In this document: positions 24,641 through 34,699 of the stretch, one piece after another
Layout of the letters: each line of letters starts with the position of its first letter
Numbering within the stretch: position 1 is the first letter of the stretch
Assembly: GCA_028727105.1 (NCBI GenBank)
Contig: JAQYOU010000027.1
Coordinates: forward strand, 1-43,651
DNA from: a bacterium
GTDB lineage: Bacteria; Bacillota; Clostridia; Lachnospirales; Lachnospiraceae
Length of the DNA: 43,651 nucleotides
Reading direction: 5' to 3'
Notes under the pieces: generated by a model
Told to the model about the DNA's origin: nothing
The model's database searches: none
Seen by the model: only the letters and a program-made list of their open reading frames with translations
Position numbers and translations under genes: made by a program

Positions 24641-26212
24641 ATGGGTGTATATTTGAATCCGGGAAATGATGGTTTTCGGCTATCGGTCAATGATGATATA
24701 TATGTAGATAAAACAGAATTGATCGCGCATACAAATCATAGAATAGGGAAAAGAAACCGATATATCTGTATCAGTCGGCCGAGAAGATTCGGAAAAACGA
24801 TGGCAGCGGAGATGCTGGCAGCCTATTACGGAAAACAATGTGATTCAGCAGAGCTGTTTGCACCATATAAACTGGCAAAATGTGACAGTTACCGGAAATA
24901 CCTGAATCAGTACAATGTGATCGTACTGAATATACAGAATTTTTTGAGTGTCACAAATTCTGTGGATGAGATGCTTACATTTTTACAGAAACGTGTGATT
25001 TCAGAATTGCGTAGACAATATCCGGATACGATTTCAGACGGTGAGAGTATTCTGAGTCTTGCTATGGGGGAAGTATACAGTCAAAAACAGGAAGGATTTG
25101 TTTTCATTATCGACGAGTGGGACTGTATTTTAAGAGACAAAAGATACCATGCAGATGATCAGAAAAAATATCTGGATTTCATTCGCAATTTGTTGAAGGA
25201 CAAAGTTTACGTTGCATTAGCTTATATGACCGGAATCCTTCCGATCAAGAAATATGGTACGCATTCAGCCTTAAATATGTTTGATGAATACTCTATGACA
25301 GATGCGGGCGATTTTCAGGAATTTGTCGGGTTTACCGAGGAGGAAGTGCGTGCACTTTGTGAGCAGTATCAGGTGGATTTTGATACGATGCAAAGCTGGT
25401 ATGACGGTTATACATTTCCGTCTGTTCCGCATGTATATAATCCGAAATCGGTGGTGGACAGTATTCGCAGGAAGCGTTTTGGCAGCTACTGGACACAAAC
25501 AGAGACCTATGAGGCATTGAAGATCTATATTGATATCGATTATGCCGGTTTGAAGGATGACATTATCCGGATGTTGTCAGGAGAGCGTGTGCAGATTCAT
25601 ACTGATCGCTTCCAGAATGATATGACCACATTCGAGAGCAAGGACGATGTGTTGACGCTGCTCGTGCATCTGGGATATCTTGCGTATGACAGCGACAGTT
25701 CGGAAGTGTTTATTCCAAACACGGAGATTCGGGGAGAATTCCGTAATGCCGTCACCGGCGATTACTGGAAGGATATCGCAACTGCATTGGAGACATCCGA
25801 TCGGCTGCTTCGGGCAACCTGGGATGGTGATGCAGAGACGGTTGCAGAACTGCTTGACGCGGCGCATATGGAAAACACGTCGATCCTAACATACAATAAC
25901 GAAAATTCCTTGAGCTGCGTGATCGCGATTGCATACTACAGTGCTATGAAGGATTACACGAAGATCAGGGAGCTGCCTTCTGGAAAAGGTTTTGCAGATA
26001 TTGTATTTCTTCCAAAGAGATTTTCCGACAAACCAGCGATGGTTGTGGAACTGAAATGTGATGATTCTGCAGATGGTGCACTGGCACAGATCCGGGAGAA
26101 AAAATATGCGGACAGTCTGAAAGACTACAAAGGAAAGTTACTCCTTGTCGGAATCAATTATGATAAAAAGACGAAAAAGCACGACTGTGTGATTGAAAGA
26201 ATTGAGAAGTAG
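24641..26212 (+). CDS. AAA-ATPase-like/PD-(D/E)XK protein, intact paralogue
   Basis: 523 residues with the same plan as the damaged neighbour. The N-terminal segment NDDIYVDKTELIAHT leads to the Walker-A-like SRPRRFGKT (about 46-54) and the acidic Walker-B-like FIIDEWDCI, then a middle part with QSWYDGYTF and YNPKSVV. The C-terminal PD-(D/E)XK-like core reads GFADIVFLPK...MVVELKCDD, giving Asp and Glu-x-Lys. The family occurs in many copies in gut Firmicutes and Bacteroidetes; no mobility or defence role is proved. GGAGG lies 7 nt before ATG 24641. The two proteins are diverged, so the duplication is old although their 3' tails are nearly identical. Confidence 0.85.
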   Translation: MGVYLNPGNDGFRLSVNDDIYVDKTELIAHTNHRIGKRNRYICISRPRRFGKTMAAEMLAAYYGKQCDSAELFAPYKLAKCDSYRKYLNQYNVIVLNIQNFLSVTNSVDEMLTFLQKRVISELRRQYPDTISDGESILSLAMGEVYSQKQEGFVFIIDEWDCILRDKRYHADDQKKYLDFIRNLLKDKVYVALAYMTGILPIKKYGTHSALNMFDEYSMTDAGDFQEFVGFTEEEVRALCEQYQVDFDTMQSWYDGYTFPSVPHVYNPKSVVDSIRRKRFGSYWTQTETYEALKIYIDIDYAGLKDDIIRMLSGERVQIHTDRFQNDMTTFESKDDVLTLLVHLGYLAYDSDSSEVFIPNTEIRGEFRNAVTGDYWKDIATALETSDRLLRATWDGDAETVAELLDAAHMENTSILTYNNENSLSCVIAIAYYSAMKDYTKIRELPSGKGFADIVFLPKRFSDKPAMVVELKCDDSADGALAQIREKKYADSLKDYKGKLLLVGINYDKKTKKHDCVIERIEK

Positions 26213-26295
26213 AGTCGTTTCTTCCTGAAATAATGGTTATATTATAAGCGTAAAACTGCTATACTGCTCAAAAGGATTGGTATAGCAGTTTTTTT
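26171..26295 (+). repeat. Tail repeat copy 2, with terminator hairpin
   Basis: Second copy of the 24484-24609 repeat; here its first 42 bases are the in-frame 3' end of the AAA gene. The hairpin AAAACTGCTATAC (26252-26264) with GTATAGCAGTTTT (26280-26292) is a perfect 13-bp stem followed by T, and is the gene's terminator. TATACT again lies in the left arm, but here no convincing -35 is seen. Confidence 0.8.
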
Positions 26296-26345
26296 GATTC
26301 CCCTGAATTCGATGGAGGAAACTAGCAAAGATATGTTGACTTTAT

Positions 26346-26376
26346 TTGAACTACTCGAAATTTTCGAGTAGTTCAA
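26346..26376. repeat. 31-bp perfect palindrome
   Basis: TTGAACTACTCGAAA (26346-26360), one central T, and its exact complement (26362-26376). It has no T-tail. It may be an operator-like site, a cruciform, or part of a decayed gene. Confidence 0.7.
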
Positions 26377-26523
26377 AAGCCGGAGTATTTTTTGGTTATA
26401 ATATATCAAATTTTTAACTGCAGAAAATAGCGGAGATGATACCACTATTCAAGGGGATGCACTGGTATCCAACGAATTCAGACATCCGTTGGAGATAATT
26501 TATAGTAATTTCTTCTTTTGAAA

Positions 26524-26580
26524 GAAGAGCTGGATGATTCAACTGTCGCAAAATTTGCGACAGTTCAGATCATACTTTAG
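26524..26580 (+). pseudogene. Possible RhuM-like gene fragment
   Basis: The frame around 26524-26580 reads EELDDSTVAKFATVQ and then stops. RhuM-family proteins contain a comparable segment (an STVAKFAT-type string after an acidic stretch). Only some 18 codons are recognisable, with no start or downstream continuation. The 25-bp palindrome at 26541-26565 lies within this frame and may be a by-product of its codons. Low certainty. Confidence 0.3.
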
Positions 26581-26721
26581 TAGCGTCTACAATTATGATT
26601 GCAGAGTTAAAGCCTGATGAAATGGAAATGATGATTACGGTTATTATGAATTGCATGAGATAGTGTCTGATTGCTGTCTCACAATAGAATGCACGTTGCA
26701 TACCTAAAGATTTCATGAATA

Positions 26722-26730
26722 TGCTACAAT
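26722..26730 (+). promoter_or_regulatory. Extended -10 promoter of the surface-protein gene
   Basis: TGCTACAAT (TG extension at 26722-26723, TACAAT 26725-26730). No good -35 was found at 17 bp. The transcript leader would be about 110 nt. Confidence 0.45.
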
Positions 26731-26848
26731 TCAATAAAAATAGGCAGTGATGGGCTTGTCAGAATGCGGAAGTTGAGTAACGGTGAAGGTGCAAAACCAT
26801 TACGAAGTGGTGATTCAAAAAAGTGATTCATGAAACTGGAGGTAGACG

Positions 26849-29800
26849 ATGAAAAAGCGAATATTAAGTGTAGTGCTCTCGGCAGCGATGGCGTTTGTGG
26901 GGATCGCAGCCGGCGTATGGGAACCGGTGACGGTGTATGCGGGAGAAGAGCCGGTGACGGTGTCTGAGGAGGGAGACGGAAATCCGTTTGGAACCATTTA
27001 TATTGATGGGAGCGGAAATTTGAATCCGTCGGAAGAACCTAGTGGAAATGACAATGACAAATATTTCGTAATAACAGGAAGCGGTGTGAATCTGAAATAT
27101 AAGGATGTAACACCTACAGGCGGAACAGAGCCGGAAACGTACAATTTTCATTATAATAGCAGCAGTCATACGCTGACATTAAAAGATATGAATGTTTCTC
27201 TTGATGAGGGAAACGTGATTGCATCAGAATATAAAACAGATAAATTAACCATTGAGCTGATCGGAACCAATAAGGTAGAGACAGCTTCCGGAGAGGCGAT
27301 CTGTCTAAACGGAAACACGACGGTGACAGGTTCAGGCGTTTTGACTGCAGTGACGACGAGTGGCAAGCTGACAGATGAGCAAGCGAATGAGTACTATCCT
27401 GCGGCAATTCAGATCGGAGAGGGCTGTAAACGTTTTGAAAATCATGCAACGATCACTGCGGATGCAGAAAATGGTACTCCTGCATTTTCTGCATGGCATC
27501 TGACGTATGGAGATATGAATCAGAGCTATATAGATGAAGAATCTATAGAGCATATGCCAACGGGAAGGATCTTAAACCGAGGGACAATTACCGGATCAAT
27601 CGGTTTATTTGATGGTATATTTAACGGGCTGGTTCCCTGTGATACGCAATATGGAAAACCGAATGATGGTCATACGTATATTGGAAAGGCGTATTATTTC
27701 ACAAAAGAGGATCTTTATCCGAACAATGTGATAGGCACATTGCCGGACGGTACAGGGCGAGTGGTCGGTAAATATGATGAAAATGGAGAACCGATGCCGA
27801 GTAAGGTATGGTATCAGTGGATCTATACGGATGTGGTAGGATCGGTCTATACGGAGGATCGCGTAAATCCGGTGCAGTTTCTTGTGTATCCGGAGGACAG
27901 CCAGACCAGAAAAGTCGAAGATCTGCTCACACCGAACGATGTGGCAGCAGTAGATGACGGTGAAGAACATACATTTAACACGGATCTTTATGCAGTATGG
28001 CATACGGATGGCAAGGTAACGGTCAACGGTAATGTGACACTGGATGTGGCATGTTCCTCTGCGCCGGTGGAAGTGGAGAAGGATGCAGCGGAAGTAGCAG
28101 AATTAGTCGAAGATTGGGAGCCAAATGGTATTGACAAGAACAAAGTCGGTAATTTTGCCACTTCAGGTGCCATGTGCTATGTGAAGGACACTGAGGATGT
28201 AGATCAGGATGGAGATAAGGACGAGGTACTTTTTCATGATTCATCCAATTCATCCGTCACGATCACAGGTGATGTCGGTTACCTCAGTCTCAGTGATACC
28301 TATCAGGGCGATGTGACGGTCAACGGTAATATCAATTTCTGTGCGTTGTATAAGGAGAGAGAATTCTTAAAGAACTGGATCTACCGTCTCCAGTGGCAGT
28401 TCGATGGAAGCCCGTACCACCCGGGTGATGTACCATATTGTGCAGTTCCGAATGGCGGACTGGTTGTAGATAACGGTAAGTTCACAAAGACGGTGACGGA
28501 TCTCGCCTTTGCAGAAGGTGTAGAGCTGAAAGGCTCCGGTTTGTATGACGGCACCTACTTTGTACAGACTGAGACAAAGGTAGGCGAAGTTGCAACTGGG
28601 GAAGAAGTAGCGGGAACATCTGCCGCAGTTGGCGGTAATTCCCTGTTGGTCAATGTGTCCAAGAAGAGCGGTCTGGATACAAATACCTATCCACTCGTGC
28701 GCAAGACGACTCAGGCAGCAGAACAGAACATCAGCTCACATCTTTCGAACCGTGCGAACATGGTAGCCATGGACATCGCGGTGATCAAGCAGACAAAAAA
28801 TGAAAAGGATGAAGTTACGGCGCAGGCGAAGACCGAGCCCAACGGAATGGTTAATCTTTATTTCGACCGTATCGATCTGTCTAAGTTGAAGAATCCTGCA
28901 TTGTTCCATATCAAGGATAACGGTGTAGTAGAGAAGCTTGTCATCACAAAGAGTGGATCAGACAGCGCTTCTGCAAGTGTGAAGTGCCAGACCGGCTCCT
29001 TCAGTACTTATGTGTTTGCGGAGGATCAGTCCATCCTGTATCCGTCATCTTCCGGTGGCGGCGGATGGAGTTACGGCGGCAGCAGCGGTTCCAGTGATAC
29101 TACCGATAAAACGCCTACCGAGACCAAACCGGATGGCACGAAGGTAGAGACCAATACCGAAACCAAAGCAGATGGAACTAGGGTGGACACGAAGGTAGAG
29201 ACCAAAGCCGATGGTACCAAGGTAGAGACAGTTGTGGAGACTGCCAAGGACGGTTCGGTCAAGACTACTGAGACCGTGACACAGGCAGATGGCTCTGCCA
29301 CGAAGACGGAAAAAGAGAGCGAGAAAAACACGAAGGGCAAGGACGTTGCAGTCACAACAACCACGAAGACCGATGCAGATGGTAAGGTAACCGGCATCAC
29401 ACAGACCTCCGAAATCGAACAGATATCTGGAAGTACATCGGCGACGGTCACGGTTGAGAAAACGGCAGACGGTAAGATCACCAGTGCCGAAGCAGAAGTG
29501 GATAAAAAGGGTGCGAACAACAAACAGGGCGTGAAAGCTACCTTGTTTGGCTCTGTGGTTGCACAGATCATCGAGGCGGCCGGTACGCAGGTGGTTGAGA
29601 TCTCCATGACCGTTACAGTCGGCAAAAAGGAATACACGGTAAAAGCGGACGCGCAGGATCTGGAGACCGGAAACAAACTGAAGGTAATGGCCATCAATGA
29701 AAAGACCGGCAAGCATGTTCTCGTGAACGCCAAGACCTATACGGTGAGTGAAAGCGGAAACGTGAAGCTGACCCTACCGGCAGGGATGAACTATCAGCTG

Positions 29801-30094
29801 ATGGATACGAAGGAAGCCGCCGTTGTGGAGAAGCAGATCCTTGCCACAGTCAAGGTGAAGAAAACCTCTGCAACGATCGCAGAGGGAAAGAAGCTCAACG
29901 TTCAGATGAGCAAAAAGCTGGATATGGATAACGTCGCTAAGATCACTTATTCAACCAGCAAGAAGTCCGTTGCAGCGGTAAGCAAGAATGGTCAGGTAAC
30001 CGGTGAAAACACCGGATCTGCTGTCATTACAGTAAAGGTGACACTGAATAACGGCAAGACGAAAACGCTCAAGATGAGGATTACGGTAAGTTAG
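26849..30094 (+). CDS. Large secreted repeat protein with C-terminal BIG2 domain
   Basis: 1081 residues. The signal peptide (KKRILSVVLSAAMAFVGIA) ends near VYAG at about 31. A long beta-rich part (about 50-730) of unassigned domains includes segments like NFHYNSSSHTLTLKDMNVSL and several stretches resembling right-handed-helix surface proteins. A Gly/Ser hinge (GGGGWSYGGSSGSS, about 732-750) leads to 10-12-residue degenerate Thr-rich repeats of the ADGTKVET type (about 752-835). The C-terminal BIG2 domain is at about 995-1081 (SATIAEGKKLNVQ...TYSTSKKSVAAVS...GQVTGENTGSAVITV). No LPXTG anchor is seen. GGAGGTAG precedes ATG 26849. Probably an adhesin-like or polysaccharide-binding surface protein; the function is unproved. 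Confidence 0.75.
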   Translation: MKKRILSVVLSAAMAFVGIAAGVWEPVTVYAGEEPVTVSEEGDGNPFGTIYIDGSGNLNPSEEPSGNDNDKYFVITGSGVNLKYKDVTPTGGTEPETYNFHYNSSSHTLTLKDMNVSLDEGNVIASEYKTDKLTIELIGTNKVETASGEAICLNGNTTVTGSGVLTAVTTSGKLTDEQANEYYPAAIQIGEGCKRFENHATITADAENGTPAFSAWHLTYGDMNQSYIDEESIEHMPTGRILNRGTITGSIGLFDGIFNGLVPCDTQYGKPNDGHTYIGKAYYFTKEDLYPNNVIGTLPDGTGRVVGKYDENGEPMPSKVWYQWIYTDVVGSVYTEDRVNPVQFLVYPEDSQTRKVEDLLTPNDVAAVDDGEEHTFNTDLYAVWHTDGKVTVNGNVTLDVACSSAPVEVEKDAAEVAELVEDWEPNGIDKNKVGNFATSGAMCYVKDTEDVDQDGDKDEVLFHDSSNSSVTITGDVGYLSLSDTYQGDVTVNGNINFCALYKEREFLKNWIYRLQWQFDGSPYHPGDVPYCAVPNGGLVVDNGKFTKTVTDLAFAEGVELKGSGLYDGTYFVQTETKVGEVATGEEVAGTSAAVGGNSLLVNVSKKSGLDTNTYPLVRKTTQAAEQNISSHLSNRANMVAMDIAVIKQTKNEKDEVTAQAKTEPNGMVNLYFDRIDLSKLKNPALFHIKDNGVVEKLVITKSGSDSASASVKCQTGSFSTYVFAEDQSILYPSSSGGGGWSYGGSSGSSDTTDKTPTETKPDGTKVETNTETKADGTRVDTKVETKADGTKVETVVETAKDGSVKTTETVTQADGSATKTEKESEKNTKGKDVAVTTTTKTDADGKVTGITQTSEIEQISGSTSATVTVEKTADGKITSAEAEVDKKGANNKQGVKATLFGSVVAQIIEAAGTQVVEISMTVTVGKKEYTVKADAQDLETGNKLKVMAINEKTGKHVLVNAKTYTVSESGNVKLTLPAGMNYQLMDTKEAAVVEKQILATVKVKKTSATIAEGKKLNVQMSKKLDMDNVAKITYSTSKKSVAAVSKNGQVTGENTGSAVITVKVTLNNGKTKTLKMRITVS

Positions 30095-30118
30095 ATCGGG
30101 ATAGTGCCCGGGATACAA

Positions 30119-30160
30119 AAAGAAGGTTTCCGCAAGAGTCGGAAACCTTCTTCTTTTCAT
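30119..30160. terminator. Bidirectional terminator between the surface protein and guaB
   Basis: Perfect 11-bp stem AGAAGGTTTCC (30121-30131) with GGAAACCTTCT (30141-30151). The plus side continues TCTTTTCATTTT, while on the minus side five T follow the stem. It can serve both convergent genes. Confidence 0.85.
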
Positions 30161-30173
30161 TTTAAATGATCTT

Positions 30174-31658
<1,485 letters not shown>

Positions 31659-31683
31659 TTAATCTTCGGTTTTTATTTATCCT

Positions 31684-31712
31684 ATGATACAAAAAATAAA
31701 AAACAATGTCAA
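31684..31712 (-). promoter_or_regulatory. Consensus promoter of guaB
   Basis: On the minus strand: TTGACA (31712-31707), a 17-bp spacer and TATCAT (31689-31684). This is about 50 nt from the guaB start. No riboswitch was recognised in the short leader. Confidence 0.75.
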
Positions 31713-31756
31713 TGGAGCATGTACACTTAATAATATAAAAAAATAAGAAGGAAATA

Positions 31757-31785
31757 TTTTGTTTTTCGTGAAATTGTGCTACACT
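31757..31785 (+). promoter_or_regulatory. Promoter of hisA/glnA
   Basis: TACACT (31780-31785) with a TGTGC extension and TTTTGT 17 bp upstream. The leader of about 80 nt contains a 7-bp hairpin TTTTGAT/ATCAAAA near 31796-31815. Confidence 0.5.
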
Positions 31786-31872
31786 CTAAACGGTATTTTG
31801 ATGTGCGTATCAAAAAGTCGCTGTCGAAAGGGATGGCAGAACGTTCAGATCATATATTTGTGAGGTGAAACA

Positions 31873-32703
31873 ATGGAATTTCGACCCTGTATCGATATAC
31901 ATAACGGCAAGGTCAAGCAGATCGTGGGAAAAAGTCTGCGGGACGAGGGGAACCTTGCCGCGGAAAACTTTGTCTCGGAGCGCTCGGCGGAGGATTTTGC
32001 CAGGCTGTATCAGGCGCATGGCCTGCGCGGCGGTCATGTGATCCTGCTGAACGCGAGAGATTCAGAGTATTATGAAGCAACAAAGGCGCAGGCACTCTCA
32101 GCGCTCTTGGCATACCCGGGCGGGCTGCAGGTCGGCGGTGGTGTTACGGCGGACAATGCGGCGGAATTTATCCGGGCAGGTGCCAGTCATGTGATCGTGA
32201 CCTCCTACGTGTTTTCGGGAGGCGAGATCCGGTTTGACCGGCTGGAGCAGCTGAAAGCTGCAGTGGGCAGAGAACATCTGGTACTTGACATGAGCTGCAA
32301 AAAGTGTGAGGATGCCTATGTGGTGGTGACGGATCGCTGGCAGAAGCTGACGAGGGAGCAGGTCACACCGGAGCTTTTGGACCGTCTGTCGGAGTACGCA
32401 GATGAATTTTTGATCCATGCGGTGGATGTGGAAGGCCAGGCGAAAGGCATCGAAGAAGAGCTGGTGGCGATGCTTGGCGCGTGGTGCAAAAAAAAGCATG
32501 CCGAAGCTGCTGCATCAGAGTCACCCGGAGCTTGTCCGGCGGTGACGTACGCAGGCGGTGTGGGCGGCTTTGCAGATCTGGAAGCCCTTGCAGGGATCGG
32601 CGGCGGCTATGTAAACGTCACGATCGGAAGTGCATTGGATCTGTTTGGCGGCAGGATGGATTTTGAAGAGGTCATTCGCTTTTGCCAAAGGCAGAGGAAC
32701 TGA
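31873..32703 (+). CDS. hisA: Eukaryotic-type HisA (ProFAR isomerase)
   Basis: Fourth step of histidine synthesis: isomerises ProFAR to PRFAR in a TIM barrel. The 276-residue sequence opens with EFRPCIDIHNGKVKQIVG and has GGLQVGGGVTADNA and VTSYVFSGG, and near the end TYAGGVGGFADLEAL. This is the type found in fungi and plants (HIS6); the standard bacterial enzyme starts with an IPAIDL-type strand and is shorter. I recall such forms in Lachnospiraceae too. The GAGGTG box lies 8 nt before ATG 31873. It is not in a his operon but directly upstream of glnA (41 nt), so it may be co-regulated with nitrogen supply. Confidence 0.85.
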   Translation: MEFRPCIDIHNGKVKQIVGKSLRDEGNLAAENFVSERSAEDFARLYQAHGLRGGHVILLNARDSEYYEATKAQALSALLAYPGGLQVGGGVTADNAAEFIRAGASHVIVTSYVFSGGEIRFDRLEQLKAAVGREHLVLDMSCKKCEDAYVVVTDRWQKLTREQVTPELLDRLSEYADEFLIHAVDVEGQAKGIEEELVAMLGAWCKKKHAEAAASESPGACPAVTYAGGVGGFADLEALAGIGGGYVNVTIGSALDLFGGRMDFEEVIRFCQRQRN

Positions 32704-32744
32704 TCTTATAATAAGGAAACAGCAAACAAAAAAGGAGAAGAATC

Positions 32745-34076
32745 ATGTCACATTATACAAAACAGGATATTTTGCAGATGGTAGAGGAGGAGGACGTAGA
32801 GTTTATCCGCCTGCAGTTTACGGATCTTTTTGGAACGCTGAAAAATGTAGCGATCACGAAAAACCAGCTGGAGCGAGCATTGAACAATCAATATGTATTT
32901 GACGGATCATCCATCGAAGGATTCGCCAGAGTGGAGGAGTCGGATATGTATCTGTATCCGGATCCGGACACCTTTGCCATTTTTCCGTGGCGTCCCCAGC
33001 AGGGAAAGGTTGCCCGCATTATCTGTGACGTTTATGCGGCAAACGAGAAGCCTTACAAGGGGGATCCCCGCGGTGTGCTGAAAAAGGTGATCGCAGAGGC
33101 GAAGGAGATGGGATACGATTTTCAGGTCGGACCGGAATGCGAGTTCTTCCTGTTAAACACCGATGATGAAGGAAATCCGACGCTGGAGACCAAGGAGCGC
33201 GCCGGCTATTTTGACCTGGGCCCCAATGATTCCGGTGAGAATGCCCGCCGTGACATTGTACTGACCATGGAGGATCTGGGCTGTGAGATCGAGGCATCCC
33301 ATCATGAGGTGGCAGCCGGTCAGCACGAGGTGGATTTTAAATATAAGGAAGCCCTTGGGATCGCAGATGATTTTATGACCTTTAAGCTGGCAGTGAAAAC
33401 TGTGGCAAAGCGCCATGGACTGTTCGCAAGCTTTATGCCAAAGCCCAAGGCCGAGGTGGCCGGAAGCGGTGTGCATCTGAACATGTCCCTGACCAGAGAA
33501 GGCGAAAATATCTTCTATGATCCGAATGGAAGGTATGGACTGAGCAAGGAAGCATATTATTTTATCGGTGGTATCATGAAGCATATTCAGGGAATGACAC
33601 TTATCTTAAATCCGCTTGTAAATTCCTATAAGCGTCTGGTGCCGGGCTATGAGGCACCCACGGATGTGGCATGGTCATTTACGAACCGTACGCCTTTGAT
33701 CCGTATTCCCATGGTGAAGGATTCCAACAAGCGTATTGAGCTGCGCAGTCCCGATCCGTCCATGAACCCGTATCTGGCACTGGCACTTTGCCTGGCAGCC
33801 GGCTTAGACGGTATCAAAAACCGGATCAATCCGCCGGCAGAGGTGCAGATGAACGTGTTTGCAATGAGCGAGGCAGAAAAAGAAACGCTCAACATCGCGC
33901 ATATGCCTGAATCATTAAAGGATGCCATCGATGCCTTTGAGACAGACGAGTTTGTGCAGGAGGTGCTGGGAAGTCATATCTGCAAGAAGCTTTTACAAAT
34001 GAAGAAGCAGGAGTGGGAGACCTACCGCTCACAGGTAACGATTTGGGAGCTTGAGGAATACTTGTATAAATTCTAA
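32745..34076 (+). CDS. glnA: Glutamine synthetase type I
   Basis: Fixes ammonia on glutamate with ATP. The 443-residue protein is of the short GSI-alpha type of Gram-positives. It has the beta-grasp N-terminus (VEFIRLQFTDLFGTLKN, YVFDGSSIEGFARVEESD), the metal/glutamate core (GPECEFFL), the HHEVAAGQHEVDF motif, NPLVNSYKRLVPGYEAP and NRTPLIRIP. AAAGGAGAAG precedes ATG 32745. It needs no adenylylation in this subclass; regulation here may involve the following ANTAR protein. Confidence 0.97.
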   Translation: MSHYTKQDILQMVEEEDVEFIRLQFTDLFGTLKNVAITKNQLERALNNQYVFDGSSIEGFARVEESDMYLYPDPDTFAIFPWRPQQGKVARIICDVYAANEKPYKGDPRGVLKKVIAEAKEMGYDFQVGPECEFFLLNTDDEGNPTLETKERAGYFDLGPNDSGENARRDIVLTMEDLGCEIEASHHEVAAGQHEVDFKYKEALGIADDFMTFKLAVKTVAKRHGLFASFMPKPKAEVAGSGVHLNMSLTREGENIFYDPNGRYGLSKEAYYFIGGIMKHIQGMTLILNPLVNSYKRLVPGYEAPTDVAWSFTNRTPLIRIPMVKDSNKRIELRSPDPSMNPYLALALCLAAGLDGIKNRINPPAEVQMNVFAMSEAEKETLNIAHMPESLKDAIDAFETDEFVQEVLGSHICKKLLQMKKQEWETYRSQVTIWELEEYLYKF

Positions 34077-34106
34077 TTAGGCCGGAAAAGAGAGATTTGC
34101 ACGAGA

Positions 34107-34652
34107 ATGAACATTATTTTAGTATTTCCGAAGCAGGAGACAGCAAAAAATCTCAAGAATGTGCTGCGCCGGGCAGGCTATGATGTGGAGGCCTCCGTGT
34201 CGACGGTGGCACAGGCTCTGCAGGCGGCCAGCGAATGTGACAGCGGGATCATCGTCAGCAATTATAAGCTGGTGGATGGCATGGCGATCGATATATACGA
34301 AAGCGCGGGAGAACGGTTTCAGTTTCTCATGATCGGTCCGAAGGACTACGTGGAAGCCCGTGCCATTCCGGACGTATTCAGTTTGTCCACTCCGCTGCAT
34401 GTCAGTGAGCTGCTGTCTACCATGGAGGTTATGAGCTACGCCTACTCGCGATGGCGCAAGAAAATGCGCGCCAAGCCGAAGGTACGCTCAGAGGAAGAGC
34501 AAAAGACCATCGATCAGGCAAAGGCACTTTTAATGGAGCGAAACGGACTGACGGAAACGGAGGCCCACCGCTACATACAAAAATCCAGCATGGATAGCGG
34601 AACCAGTGTTGTGGAGACAGCATATATGATCCTGACACTAATGAAAGAGTAG
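34107..34652 (+). CDS. ANTAR-domain RNA-binding regulator with pseudo-receiver
   Basis: 181 residues: an N-terminal receiver-like domain (1-120) followed by a coiled coil and a C-terminal ANTAR domain (about 125-181, IDQAKALLMERNGLTETEAHRYIQKSSM). ANTAR proteins bind paired hairpins in nascent RNA and prevent termination. The receiver lacks the phospho-acceptor: the position reads Asn52 (VSNYKLVDG) and the N-terminal acidic pair is replaced (LVFPKQE). It must therefore be controlled by something other than phosphorylation, such as glutamine or a protein partner. It follows glnA by 30 nt, as is typical in this family. Confidence 0.85.
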   Translation: MNIILVFPKQETAKNLKNVLRRAGYDVEASVSTVAQALQAASECDSGIIVSNYKLVDGMAIDIYESAGERFQFLMIGPKDYVEARAIPDVFSLSTPLHVSELLSTMEVMSYAYSRWRKKMRAKPKVRSEEEQKTIDQAKALLMERNGLTETEAHRYIQKSSMDSGTSVVETAYMILTLMKE

Positions 34653-34699
34653 CTGAGTTTTTTGCTATTAATATATAGAAAGCAAGAGGAAATTTTGGT

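Larger units (their letters stand above)
26296..26848 (+). other. Gene-poor stretch with decayed coding remnants
   Basis: No intact gene was found in about 550 bp. A 31-bp palindrome (26346-26376) and a 25-bp palindrome (26541-26565) are present. Frame-aware reading near 26524-26580 gives EELDDSTVAKFATVQIIL, which resembles part of RhuM-type proteins and suggests a gene remnant. The last 130 bp hold the promoter and leader of the surface-protein gene. Confidence 0.5.

Noticed and set aside
26541..26565. 25-bp palindrome as a regulator operator
   Set aside because: It lies in a short frame reading STVAKFATV, so codon usage alone may create the symmetry; kept only as part of a low-interest finding.
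26790..26830. Resemblance to a c-di-GMP-I riboswitch segment (GCAAAACCATTACGAAGTGGTGATTCAAAA)
   Set aside because: Only one short hairpin segment resembles the consensus; the second helix and the GGTAGC-type part are missing before the start codon.
31786..31872. Two small hairpins in the hisA leader as an ANTAR target
   Set aside because: The loops are not the six-base loops with A at 1 and G at 4 expected for ANTAR binding, and no terminator follows.
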